A DNA stretch of 64,000 nucleotides, taken from NCBI GenBank assembly GCA_910574195.1, contig CAJTBF010000010.1, positions 62,001 through 126,000 of the forward strand, written 5' to 3'. A model generated the notes under the pieces. The model worked only from the letters and a program-made list of their open reading frames with translations. It ran no database searches and was not told the DNA's origin. The position numbers were made by a program, and so were the translations under genes. The DNA comes from Lachnospiraceae bacterium. GTDB lineage: Bacteria; Bacillota; Clostridia; Lachnospirales; Lachnospiraceae. The number at the start of each line of letters is the position of its first letter. Position 1 is the stretch's first letter. Below are positions 34,903-43,769 of the stretch, one piece after another.

Positions 34903-36246
34903 ATGGACATGAAAGAATTAAGCAGCATAATGCAGCAAAATGGTATTGTTGGTGCAGGTGGTGCGGGCTTTCCTACCTATGCAAAGTTGAACGAGAATGC
35001 GGAGACGATTATTCTCAACTGTGCAGAGTGTGAACCACTACTGAGATTACATAGGCAATTGCTTGAAAAATACGCACAGGAGATTGTGGATACCTTTCAT
35101 CTGATCGGGCAGGCAGTCGGTGCAAAAGAAGTGATCATTGGAATTAAAAAGGCGTATACGAAGACCATTGATGCGCTGAACAGTGTGATCGGCGCTTATC
35201 CGGAGGTGCGTCTGGGACTTCTGGATGAAGTCTATCCGGCCGGTGATGAAGTTGTTCTGATTTATGAAGTGACAAAAAAAGTAGTAAGACCCGGCGGACT
35301 CCCCATAGAATGCGGTGTTGCCGTATTTAATGTAGAGACTGTCTATAACGTATACAGAGCAATGAATCAGAAAACACCGGTGGTAGATAAACTGGTGTCC
35401 GTGGTTGCCGAAGTGGAACATCCGGTAACGGTACGTGTGCCCATCGGAACAAGCATTGAAGAAACAGTGCGGCTGGCAGGCCGCGCAACGACAAAAAATC
35501 CGGTTTATTTTATCGGTGGTCCTATGATGGGATTTATCGGAAGCGGTTCCCAGCCGGTAACCAAGACGACTAACGCCGTACTGGTATTGCCGGAGGAGCA
35601 TTTGATTATACAAAAAAAACGGAAGAAGACTTCCATTGATTTGAAGCGGGCAGCCGCGTGCTGCTGTCAATGTTCCATGTGTACGGATCTGTGTCCGAGA
35701 AATCGTCTCGGTCATCCGATTGAACCGCATTTGTTTATGCGTGCCGCAACCTGCAAGGATATCCAGGAACCGAACATTTTTGTAAATACGATGTTTTGTT
35801 CCTCCTGTGGATTGTGCGAGATGTATTCCTGCATGCAGGGACTCGCTCCCAGATCTCTGATGGCAGAGTATAAGGCAGGTCTGCGTGCAAACGGCCTGAA
35901 GCCGCCGCAGGTAACGCCAAAGCCGGTGGGAGAAGAGAGAGAGTACCGGAAAGTACCGATGGAACGTCTGATGGCACGTCTGGATCTGACAAAATACAAC
36001 AAAGAGGCGCCGCTTGACGAATCAGCGGTTCCGGTTTCCAAAGTAAAGATCCTGTTGAGCCAGCACATCGGCGCTCCGGCAGCCCCGGTTGTAAAACCGG
36101 GAGACAGCGTAAAGGCGGGGCAGATGATCGCAGAACCGGCAAAAGGTTTAAGTGTCGGGATTCATGCATCCATTGACGGTGTGGTAAGCGAAGTAAGCAG
36201 CAAATATGTAATCATAGAAACGCAGGAAGGACGTGCAGGGAAATGA
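34903..36246 (+). CDS. pduS: PduS-like RnfC-type iron-sulfur flavoprotein
   Basis: A 447-residue protein: N-terminal glycine-rich GIVGAGGAGFPTYAKL (flavin and NADH binding as in RnfC), a SLBB-like region around residue 170, then two [4Fe-4S] motifs CCQCSMCTDLCPRN (about 250) and FCSSCGLCEMYSC (about 297) and a C-terminal biotinyl-lipoyl-like barrel (HIGAPAAPVVKPGDSVKAG). PduS oxidises NADH and passes electrons on; in B12 compartments it serves cobalamin reduction. Here there is no B12 enzyme, so electrons may leave through PduT or feed the activase. An in-frame GTG at 34894 overlaps the previous stop and is an alternative start. Confidence 0.88.
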   Translation: MDMKELSSIMQQNGIVGAGGAGFPTYAKLNENAETIILNCAECEPLLRLHRQLLEKYAQEIVDTFHLIGQAVGAKEVIIGIKKAYTKTIDALNSVIGAYPEVRLGLLDEVYPAGDEVVLIYEVTKKVVRPGGLPIECGVAVFNVETVYNVYRAMNQKTPVVDKLVSVVAEVEHPVTVRVPIGTSIEETVRLAGRATTKNPVYFIGGPMMGFIGSGSQPVTKTTNAVLVLPEEHLIIQKKRKKTSIDLKRAAACCCQCSMCTDLCPRNRLGHPIEPHLFMRAATCKDIQEPNIFVNTMFCSSCGLCEMYSCMQGLAPRSLMAEYKAGLRANGLKPPQVTPKPVGEEREYRKVPMERLMARLDLTKYNKEAPLDESAVPVSKVKILLSQHIGAPAAPVVKPGDSVKAGQMIAEPAKGLSVGIHASIDGVVSEVSSKYVIIETQEGRAGK

Positions 36247-36791
36247 GTAAGGCAATTGGAATGGTAGAATATAAAACTGTTTCAGCAGGTGTCGTGGCGG
36301 CCGACGCCATGGTAAAAACCTCTGAGGTCAGTATCATTGAAGCACAGACCGTATGTCCGGGAAAATATATCGTAATCATTTCAGGTGATCTGAGTGCGGT
36401 CAATGCAGCCGTGGAAAATGCAAAGACGCTGCATGGGATGCACCTGATCAATAGTTTTGTACTCGGGAACCCACACGAATCCATTTTTCCGGCCATTTAT
36501 GGGGCGACGGCGATCGAAGAGGTTTCGGCGCTTGGTATTATGGAGACCTATGATGCGACATCCATTATCGTAGCGGCGGATGAGGCGGCCAAAACTGCCA
36601 TTGTGGATCTGGTGGAGCTTCGTGTGGCGAGAGGAATGTGCGGAAAATCCTATTTGATGCTTACCGGAGAAGTGGCGGCTGTCGAGGCGGCAATTGAACG
36701 GGCAAAATCGGTTGTAGCGAAAGACGGAATGTATCTGGATTCTTCCGTGATTGCACATCCGGACGCGCAGATCCGGGATGCGATTTTGTAG
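36243..36791 (+). CDS. pduT: PduT-type trimeric tandem-BMC shell protein with central cysteine
   Basis: A 182-residue protein with two BMC domains (1-90 and 93-182). Cys38 in AQTVCPGKY matches the Cys38 that holds a [4Fe-4S] cluster at the three-fold axis of PduT. Its start overlaps the pduS stop (ATGA), and PduS and PduT are partners in electron transfer across the shell. The second domain has YDATSIIVAADEAAKTA and ARGMCGKSYLMLTGE. Confidence 0.92.
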   Translation: MSKAIGMVEYKTVSAGVVAADAMVKTSEVSIIEAQTVCPGKYIVIISGDLSAVNAAVENAKTLHGMHLINSFVLGNPHESIFPAIYGATAIEEVSALGIMETYDATSIIVAADEAAKTAIVDLVELRVARGMCGKSYLMLTGEVAAVEAAIERAKSVVAKDGMYLDSSVIAHPDAQIRDAIL

Positions 36792-36884
36792 CAGGTGCAT
36801 GGTACTTCGGCCGGAAATACGTAACAGTTTAGCCATCGGCCCCACTGTTGCGGAAATACATCAAAAGGGACAGGAGGCACAGCG

Positions 36885-37652
36885 ATGCTTGCGATAGAAA
36901 GACGAAATGAAATACTGGGAAAGCTTCAGGTAGAGCGTCGGGTAGTAGTAAGCGAGTTAAGTCAGTTCTACGGTGTATCAGAAGAAACCATCAGAAGAGA
37001 TCTGGAAAAGCTGGTAAATGATGGATTTGCAATAAAAAGCTATGGCGGCGCAGTGATCAATGAAAATGCAAACATTGATCTGCCGTTTAATATCAGAAAA
37101 AATCGAAATGTAGTGGGAAAACAACGTATTGCAGAGCTGGTCAGAAAGATGGTAGGCGACGGGGAAAGCATTATGCTGGATGCCAGTTCTACGGCAGTAT
37201 ATATTGCAAAAGCGCTCAAAGAAAAAAAGAATCTGACCGTGATCACCAATTCCATAGAGATCGTCATTGAATTGCTGGATATGCCCGAGTGGACGGTATT
37301 GTCTACGGGCGGTGTATCGCGGGAAGGTTCTTTCGCACTGGTGGGGCCTCAGACAGATAAGATGCTGCGCTCCTATCATGTGGATAAGGCATTTATTTCC
37401 TGCAAGGGATTTGATCTGGATGCAGGGGTTACCGATTCGGATGAGCTGCATGCAAACAATAAAAAAACGATGTTGGAGTCGGCCAGGGAACAGATTCTGG
37501 CTATTGACGCCAGTAAATTTGATCAGATTGCGTTTACTGCAGTTGGTTCCCTGGCAGATCTTACTACGGTTGTAACAGATGAGGAGCCTGAACAAAAATG
37601 GATCCAGGCATTTGAGACGGCGGGGATTACCTGTGTATATCCGCAGGTATAA
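36885..37652 (+). CDS. DeoR-family transcriptional repressor
   Basis: A 255-residue DeoR regulator: winged helix at 1-57 (ERRNEILGKLQ, VVVSELSQFYGVSEETIRRDL) and a DeoRC sugar-phosphate sensor domain with IMLDASSTAVYIAKAL, VITNSIEIV and LSTGGVSREGSFALVGP. Such proteins usually repress until a sugar phosphate binds, here perhaps fuculose- or rhamnulose-1-phosphate or DHAP. It is encoded within the microcompartment operon, after pduT and before the iron alcohol dehydrogenase gene, and is the best candidate for the sites at 23930-23989. AGGAGG precedes the ATG. Confidence 0.88.
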   Translation: MLAIERRNEILGKLQVERRVVVSELSQFYGVSEETIRRDLEKLVNDGFAIKSYGGAVINENANIDLPFNIRKNRNVVGKQRIAELVRKMVGDGESIMLDASSTAVYIAKALKEKKNLTVITNSIEIVIELLDMPEWTVLSTGGVSREGSFALVGPQTDKMLRSYHVDKAFISCKGFDLDAGVTDSDELHANNKKTMLESAREQILAIDASKFDQIAFTAVGSLADLTTVVTDEEPEQKWIQAFETAGITCVYPQV

Positions 37653-37672
37653 GAAGAGGTTGGAAAGAAGCG

Positions 37673-38818
37673 ATGAAGAGCTTTGATATTAAGACAAAAA
37701 TATATTTTGGGGATCAGGCGTTAGACCGGTTGGCAGAGATTCCTTATGATCGGGTGCTGATTATTACCGATCCGTTTATGGCGGAGAGCAGTATGCTGAA
37801 TCTGGTGATTGATCCCTTGAAAAAAGGCCGGAAAGAATTTGAGGTTTTTAAGGATGTTGTTCCGGATCCGCCTATTGAGAAGATTTCGGAAGGTGTAAAG
37901 AAAATGCTGGAATATCGCCCCGATGTAATCGTTGCAGTGGGCGGGGGTTCCGCCATTGACTCTTCCAAATCTATCCGGGAGTTTGCGCTCCGTGTAGACG
38001 CGTACGGAGAGGTGGGACTGATTGCCATTCCGACCACAAGCGGGACCGGATCCGAGGTGACGTCTTTTGCGGTGGTATCGGATCCGAAAGAGCAGATGAA
38101 ATACCCGCTTGTATCCCGTGCCATGACGCCGGATGAGGCAATTCTGGATGCGGAATTGGTAAAAAGCGTGCCTCCGGCTGTGACGGCGGATACCGGGATG
38201 GATGTATTTACCCATGCGCTGGAAGCCTGTGTGAGCACGAACCGAAATGATTTCTCTACCGCACTGGCAGAAAAGTCCATTGAGATCTGCGGGGTATTTT
38301 TACTCCGGGCTTATCTGGACGGCCAGGATACCCATGCAAGGCAGAAGATGCATTCGGCTTCCTGTCTTGCCGGGCTGGCATTCAATTCGGCTTCTCTTGG
38401 GCTGAATCATGGTATGGCGCATCAGTTGGGCGCCACATTCCATATTCCGCATGGGCGTGCCAATGCGATGCTGCTGCCGCATATTATTGAATTTAACAGT
38501 GATATCAATAAGCACAGCAAAAGTCAGATTGAATATCTGCCCGCTGTAAAACGCTATGCGACGGTGGCTCAGATTCTGGGCCTGAGCAGTTACAACAAGA
38601 TTATGACGGTACGTTCTCTGGTCAACTGGGTACAGTTTATGTTAAAAGAAATGGACATTCCATTGTCCATTTCCCAGATGGAGAGGATTCCCAAAGAGGA
38701 ATATTTTGCAGCCATTGACCGTATGGCAGAAGCTGCGCTTCTGGACGGATGTACAGCGACAAACCCAAGGGTGCCGAGCAAGGCGGACATTATGAAAATT
38801 TACGAAGAATTATGGTAA
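37673..38818 (+). CDS. Iron-type alcohol dehydrogenase (PduQ/FucO-like)
   Basis: A 381-residue group III dehydrogenase: NAD-binding AVGGGSAIDSSKSI (about 84), GTGSEVTSFAVV, and metal ligands in ADTGMDVFTHALEA (Asp, His) and LGLNHGMAHQLGATFHIPHGRAN (split: GLNHGMAHQLGATFH and IPHGRAN). It could reduce lactaldehyde to 1,2-propanediol (FucO role) or propanal to 1-propanol (PduQ role), recycling NADH. It has no evident targeting helix. It is the last gene of the locus and is followed by a strong terminator. Confidence 0.9.
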   Translation: MKSFDIKTKIYFGDQALDRLAEIPYDRVLIITDPFMAESSMLNLVIDPLKKGRKEFEVFKDVVPDPPIEKISEGVKKMLEYRPDVIVAVGGGSAIDSSKSIREFALRVDAYGEVGLIAIPTTSGTGSEVTSFAVVSDPKEQMKYPLVSRAMTPDEAILDAELVKSVPPAVTADTGMDVFTHALEACVSTNRNDFSTALAEKSIEICGVFLLRAYLDGQDTHARQKMHSASCLAGLAFNSASLGLNHGMAHQLGATFHIPHGRANAMLLPHIIEFNSDINKHSKSQIEYLPAVKRYATVAQILGLSSYNKIMTVRSLVNWVQFMLKEMDIPLSISQMERIPKEEYFAAIDRMAEAALLDGCTATNPRVPSKADIMKIYEELW

Positions 38819-38821
38819 AAG

Positions 38822-38874
38822 AAAAAGCCATTGTGAAAGTAGAGGAAAGATCTACTTGAACAATGGCTTTTTTG
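38822..38874. terminator. Intrinsic terminator ending the microcompartment operon (bidirectional)
   Basis: AAAAGCCATTGT pairs with ACAATGGCTTTT, with an inner AGTAGA/TCTACT stem, followed by TTTT. The A-run before it lets it also stop the convergent antiporter gene ending at 38884. Confidence 0.88.
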
Positions 38875-38883
38875 TGTGTCAAC

Positions 38884-40206
38884 TCAGTCAATTGTTTCTT
38901 CGTGTTTTGCAGGAAGCACAAAAATGAACAACAGAGAACTTAGAAGCAGCATGTAGGGATAAAGCAGGTTCGGAATAATCTCAAAAGCGGATACTTCAAA
39001 CCCCAGTTCCGTTGCCGCGGAGATGGCAACCAGCATCTGTGCTCCATAAGGAAGAATTCCCTGGAAAATACAGGAAAACGTATCCAAAATGGAGGCTGTC
39101 TTCCGCGAAGAAATCTGATATTCTTCCGCAATCTCTTTTGCAATCGGGTTGGCCATGACGATGGCAACCGTATTGTTTGCCGTGGCGATGTCCATAGAGC
39201 CTACCAGAAGACCGATACCGAGCTGTCCGCCTTTTTTTCCTCTGAAAATCCGCTTGATGAAAGAAAGCAGTGCAGCGAATCCGCCGTATTCGTGAATCAG
39301 GGCACAGATAGCGGATACCAGAATTGCAACCATGGTGGTCTCAAACATCCCGGCGGCGCCGGAACCCATATTTCCCAGCAGTTCGGTAGCCTGTGTCGCA
39401 CCGGTTACAAGCATAATAAAGGAGCCGGACAGAATTCCGATCAACAGAACGACAAAAACATTGATTCCGATAATGCCTCCGATCAGAACCAGAAGATACG
39501 GGATGATCTGGATCAGGTTGTATTCTTTCAGGACCGTAGTTCCGATTTCCGCATGGAAGGTACGCAGGAAAAAGATCAACAGAGTTACGAGTGCAGCCGG
39601 CAGGGCAATGCCGAAGTTCTGCCGGAATTTGTCTTTCATCTCACACCCCTGTCCGTTACATGCGGCGATGGTGGTATCGGAGATAAAAGAAAGATTATCT
39701 CCGAACATGGCGCCGCTCATAACGGCACCGATACATAGAGCGGTTCCGAATCCGGATCCGCTTGCCACGGATACGGCGATGGGAGTGATGAGGGTGATGG
39801 TTCCCACAGAAGTTCCCATAGCAAGGGAAACAAAACAACTTACAAGAAACAGGACGAGTACAGAAAAGCGTGCAGGAATAATAGAAAGCAGAAAATAGGC
39901 GACGCTTTCCGCGCTGCTGCGCCCGACCACACCGACAAAGATACCGGCAGTTAAAAAGATCAGGATCATGGTCATGATGTTCTTATCCCCCACGCCCTTC
40001 GCCATGACCTCCAGTTTATCGTCGAATTTCAACCCTGGATTTTGAAGACAGGCAACCAGAAGGGCAGTCAGGAAGGATACGACAATCGGGATATTATAGA
40101 ATCCCATTGGAATCCTCAAAATATATTCAAATACAATTCCGAGTCCCAGATAGAGTACCAGAAATACTCCGATGGGAAGTAATGCTTTTGGATTTTCCTT
40201 TTTCAT
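38884..40206 (-). CDS. nhaC: NhaC-family Na+/H+ or carboxylate antiporter
   Basis: A 440-residue membrane protein with about 11-12 helices of the NhaC/ArsB superfamily. Family signs are FLTAGIFVGVVGRSSAES, CFVSLAMGTSVGTITLITPIA (split: LAMGTSVGTITLITPIA), GAVMSGAMFGDNLSFISDT and MDIATANNTVAIVMANPIA. Members exchange Na+ for H+ or for organic acids such as malate and lactate; the substrate here is unknown. The ATG at 40206 lies 7 bases after GGAGGA; an ATG at 40212 is too close to the site. It is convergent with the microcompartment operon and divergent from the hybrid kinase. Confidence 0.88.
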   Translation of the reverse strand: MKKENPKALLPIGVFLVLYLGLGIVFEYILRIPMGFYNIPIVVSFLTALLVACLQNPGLKFDDKLEVMAKGVGDKNIMTMILIFLTAGIFVGVVGRSSAESVAYFLLSIIPARFSVLVLFLVSCFVSLAMGTSVGTITLITPIAVSVASGSGFGTALCIGAVMSGAMFGDNLSFISDTTIAACNGQGCEMKDKFRQNFGIALPAALVTLLIFFLRTFHAEIGTTVLKEYNLIQIIPYLLVLIGGIIGINVFVVLLIGILSGSFIMLVTGATQATELLGNMGSGAAGMFETTMVAILVSAICALIHEYGGFAALLSFIKRIFRGKKGGQLGIGLLVGSMDIATANNTVAIVMANPIAKEIAEEYQISSRKTASILDTFSCIFQGILPYGAQMLVAISAATELGFEVSAFEIIPNLLYPYMLLLSSLLFIFVLPAKHEETID

Positions 40207-40300
40207 TCTCATTCCTCCGCTTGTAAAATGGTGTTTATTGTACTGCAATGAATATTCATATTGTATCATGAATCGGAGGAATTCTCTACTATTATTTTCG

Positions 40301-40329
40301 TTGACAGAAAGCGGCGCACTTGTTAAAAT
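40301..40329 (+). promoter_or_regulatory. Promoter of the hybrid histidine kinase gene
   Basis: TTGACA (40301-40306), 17-base spacer, TAAAAT (40324-40329). The leader would be about 270 bases long (40336-40604). I see no known riboswitch or leader peptide in it. The 398-base gap 40207-40604 is otherwise empty of genes. Confidence 0.65.
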
Positions 40330-40604
40330 AATGTTACATTAAAAATTACGGAAAATGGGCGTAGGATCAGAAAAACTACTGTTCTCTGTCCATATCAGGC
40401 AGTCTTCTGGCTGTGTCTGGTACAGGATTCATGTACAAGGCCGGAATCCAAGCCGTTCTTCCACACTTGTGCGGGCTTATGTCATATAATAAGGTGCAGG
40501 AAGTGTTTGAGGAAAGAGGTGGGTTACGGTTCGTTGTTGTGTCTGGATGCAGTAATCCATGATGTGAAAGAGCGTGCATGAAAAGAATAAGGGAGGAAAC
40601 CGAC

Positions 40605-43600
40605 ATGTATCATTGTCATATTCATTTTTATCTGGCAGGCCGTTCGTGTCAGATTTTTGAAACGATAAAAATGATATCCCCGTTGGAGCATTTTGCACAT
40701 ACATTTATAGAAAGTGAAAGACCGGAGGAAGATCTGGCGGCAAAAGCGGATGTGATTCTGGCAGATTTACAGGAATTTGACCAGGAAGGTGAAAGGAAAG
40801 CAATACAGATTCTGCTTGCAGGAAAGCGGCCGGAGGCGGAACTTCTTCTTTTGATGAAAAAGGAACAGATTGCATGTTTGGAGGGGGAACTGCCGGAGGT
40901 AAAAGATATTTGGACATTGCCCATGGGGGAGGATGAAGTTTATTTTCGTTTCCGGAGATGGCAGCAATCTTATAAAGAAGGAAAAGATTTTTGGGAGACC
41001 AGACAATATCTGGAAGCGGCGATTGACAATTCGCCGAATCTGATCTGGTATAAGGACAAAAAGGGGATTCATAAAAAAGTCAACCTCAGCTTTTGCCAGA
41101 CGGTCAACAAGACCAAAGAGCAGGTGGAAGGGCGGGGGCATGCCTATATCTGGGATGTGGAACAGGATGATCCCGCGTGTATCGAATCCGAGCGGATTGT
41201 AATGGAGAAGAGAGAAACCTTCATATCGGAAGAGGTGGTACAGACAAGGGATGGGAGCAAACTGCTGACAACGTATAAATCCCCGTTATATGACCTGGAT
41301 GGAAGTGTGATGGGCACGGTAGGCGTTGCAATTGATGTGACGCAGGAGAGAGTATACGAACAGGAAATTATAAAAAAGAACCATACGCTGGAGACCATTT
41401 TTACAACCATGGATTGTGGAATTCTGTGTCATACACTGGATGGGACGCGCATTACCAGCGTGAATCGTGCCGCATTGCAGATTCTGGGTTATGAATCCCA
41501 GGAAGAATTGATCAGTCAGGGATTTGATATGATTGCGTCCTCCGTTCTGGAAGAGGATCGGGAGAGTCTTCGAAAAAGTATTAAGGAATTAAAAAAAGAG
41601 GGAGACAGTGTCAGCGTGGAGTATCGCGTAAAGCACAAAAACGGCGAGATCTTACATGTGACAGGCAATGTGAAGCTTTTAAGAGAGAACGGAGAACTGA
41701 TCTACCAGCGATTCCTTTTAGACTGTACAAAGCAGAAGCAGCAGGAAAAGAAAAACGAACGGTATCAAATGGAACTGGTGCAGGCCCTGAGCATTGATTA
41801 TGATCTGGTTTGCTTTTTCGATCTGACTTCCGGGATGGGACGCGCGCTCCGGATTGGAAAAGATGCGGATCAGATGTTTGGTTCCGTGTTCACCGGGAGA
41901 GGCTCTCTGGAACAATATATGGAGTCTTATATCCGGAAGTTTGTATATGAAGAGGACCAGGAGAGGCTCCGGCAGTTTTCTTCGATTGCACATTTGAAAG
42001 AAGAACTGACAGAAAAAAAACTCTGCTATGTGAATTATCGTACATATCACGATAAAGAAATGAAATATCTTCAGCTAAAAGTCGTGCAGGCCGGAACCTG
42101 GGAGGAACGTCAGGGGATCGTGATGGGATTTCGCAGTGTGGATGCAGAGATTCGCGAAGAGATGGAAAAGAAGAGTATGTTGGAAGATGCGCTTTCTCAG
42201 GCTAACCGGGCCAGCAAAGCAAAAAGTATCTTTTTATCCAACATGTCTCATGACATCCGTACCCCGATGAATGCAATTGTCGGATTTACGGCATTGGCCA
42301 TGACTCATATTGACCAGAAGGAACAGGTAGAAGAATATCTGAAAAAGATTATGACATCCGGAAATCACCTGTTGAGTCTGATCAACGATGTTCTGGATAT
42401 GAGCCGGATTGAGAGCGGCAGAATGCGGCTGGAGGAAAATGTATGTAGTCTTCCGGAGATTCTGCATGGGCTGCGCAGTATCCTGCAGGCAGACATTCAT
42501 GCAAAGCAGTTGGAGTTATATATTGATACGGTAGATGTTCTGGATGAAGAGATCTATTGCGATAAGCTGCGGCTGAATCAGGTTCTTTTGAATCTTCTCA
42601 GCAATGCCGTCAAGTATACGGGAGCAGGCGGAGTGGTCAACCTGCGGATCAAAGAAAAGCCAGGCGCACCGGCAGGCTATGCCAATTATGAATTTTGGAT
42701 CAAGGATACCGGGATTGGGATGAGTGAAGAATTCGTATTACATATTTTCGAGCCCTTTGAACGGGAACGGAACTCTACGATCAGCAGAATTCAGGGAACC
42801 GGTTTGGGAATGGCCATCACAAAGAATATCGTCGATATGATGAACGGCTCCATTCAGGTAAAAAGTGAACAGGAAGTAGGGACAGAAGTAACGGTTGCGT
42901 TTACTTTCCGTTTGCATTCCGGGAAAAAAGAGCCGAAAGATATTCCGGAATTGAAAAACTGCAGGGCGTTGGTTGTGGATGATGATTTTAATACCTGTGA
43001 CAGCGTATCCTATATGCTGCAGCAGATCGGAATGCGCGCCGAATGGACCTTGTCGGGAAAAGAAGCTGTACTGCGGACCCGACAGGCTGTGATGCGTCAG
43101 GATAATTATTGTGTCTATATCATAGACTGGCTTCTGCCGGACATGAACGGGGTAGAAGTGGCGCGAAGAATCCGTAAAGAGATGGGAGAGGATGTCCCCA
43201 TTATTGTACTGACAGCATACGACTGGTCCGATATCGAGGAAGAGGCGAAGGAGGCAGGAGTTACTACATTTTGCAGTAAACCGCTGTTTTTATCAGAATT
43301 AAGAAGCTGTCTGTATTCGATTGTCAATGCGGAGGAAGAAAAAGAGACTTCGGAAGCGGTATACAAGAAGTTTCGGGCGGAGCGTATTCTGCTGGTAGAA
43401 GATAATGAGTTGAATCAGGAAATTGCCACAGAGATTTTAGGGGATGCAGGTTTTGCCACAGACGTTGCCGAAAACGGGCAGGTTGCCGTGGATATGTTGA
43501 GTGCGTCAAAGCCGGGAGATTATCAATTGATTCTGATGGATGTACAGATGCCGGTGATGGATGGATATGAAGCGACAAAAGCCATTCGAAAGCTGAAGGA

Positions 43601-43769
43601 TCCGGCGCTTTCCAGCATTCCGATCCTGGCCATGACTGCCAATGCATTCGAGGAGGACCGGCAGGAGGCCCTGCGCAATGGCATGAACGGTCATATCGCG
43701 AAGCCGATCGACATGGAAAGTCTGTTTGCGACGCTGCAGAGGGTATTGGGAGAAGGAAAGGCTCAATAG
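40605..43769 (+). CDS. Soluble hybrid histidine kinase (PAS-PAS-HisKA-HATPase-REC-REC)
   Basis: A 1054-residue protein without membrane helices. The N-terminal ~115 residues resemble a degenerate receiver (ADVILADLQEF). PAS-type domains follow at about 120-250, 265-385 and possibly 390-520. The HisKA motif FLSNMSHDIRTPMNA has the phospho-acceptor His549. The HATPase has LLSNAVKYT, DTGIGM and GTGLGM. Two receivers carry Asp841 (YIIDWLLPDMNG) and Asp979 (LILMDVQMPVMDG). Such cytoplasmic hybrid kinases are common in gut Lachnospiraceae and sense internal signals; no DNA-binding domain is attached. The ATG at 40605 lies 7 bases after GGAGGA. It ends convergently with, and overlaps by 7 bases, the AraC gene, a possible functional partner. 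Confidence 0.88.
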   Translation: MYHCHIHFYLAGRSCQIFETIKMISPLEHFAHTFIESERPEEDLAAKADVILADLQEFDQEGERKAIQILLAGKRPEAELLLLMKKEQIACLEGELPEVKDIWTLPMGEDEVYFRFRRWQQSYKEGKDFWETRQYLEAAIDNSPNLIWYKDKKGIHKKVNLSFCQTVNKTKEQVEGRGHAYIWDVEQDDPACIESERIVMEKRETFISEEVVQTRDGSKLLTTYKSPLYDLDGSVMGTVGVAIDVTQERVYEQEIIKKNHTLETIFTTMDCGILCHTLDGTRITSVNRAALQILGYESQEELISQGFDMIASSVLEEDRESLRKSIKELKKEGDSVSVEYRVKHKNGEILHVTGNVKLLRENGELIYQRFLLDCTKQKQQEKKNERYQMELVQALSIDYDLVCFFDLTSGMGRALRIGKDADQMFGSVFTGRGSLEQYMESYIRKFVYEEDQERLRQFSSIAHLKEELTEKKLCYVNYRTYHDKEMKYLQLKVVQAGTWEERQGIVMGFRSVDAEIREEMEKKSMLEDALSQANRASKAKSIFLSNMSHDIRTPMNAIVGFTALAMTHIDQKEQVEEYLKKIMTSGNHLLSLINDVLDMSRIESGRMRLEENVCSLPEILHGLRSILQADIHAKQLELYIDTVDVLDEEIYCDKLRLNQVLLNLLSNAVKYTGAGGVVNLRIKEKPGAPAGYANYEFWIKDTGIGMSEEFVLHIFEPFERERNSTISRIQGTGLGMAITKNIVDMMNGSIQVKSEQEVGTEVTVAFTFRLHSGKKEPKDIPELKNCRALVVDDDFNTCDSVSYMLQQIGMRAEWTLSGKEAVLRTRQAVMRQDNYCVYIIDWLLPDMNGVEVARRIRKEMGEDVPIIVLTAYDWSDIEEEAKEAGVTTFCSKPLFLSELRSCLYSIVNAEEEKETSEAVYKKFRAERILLVEDNELNQEIATEILGDAGFATDVAENGQVAVDMLSASKPGDYQLILMDVQMPVMDGYEATKAIRKLKDPALSSIPILAMTANAFEEDRQEALRNGMNGHIAKPIDMESLFATLQRVLGEGKAQ

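Noticed and set aside
36792-36884. Possible DeoR autoregulatory site (AACAGT...ACTGTT) before the DeoR gene
   Set aside because: Only a 6-bp inverted repeat with a long spacer, and it does not resemble the repeats upstream of the operon.
40330-40604. Possible riboswitch in the long leader of the hybrid kinase
   Set aside because: The length is suggestive, but I could not match the sequence to the conserved cores of cobalamin, c-di-GMP, TPP, SAM or other common classes.
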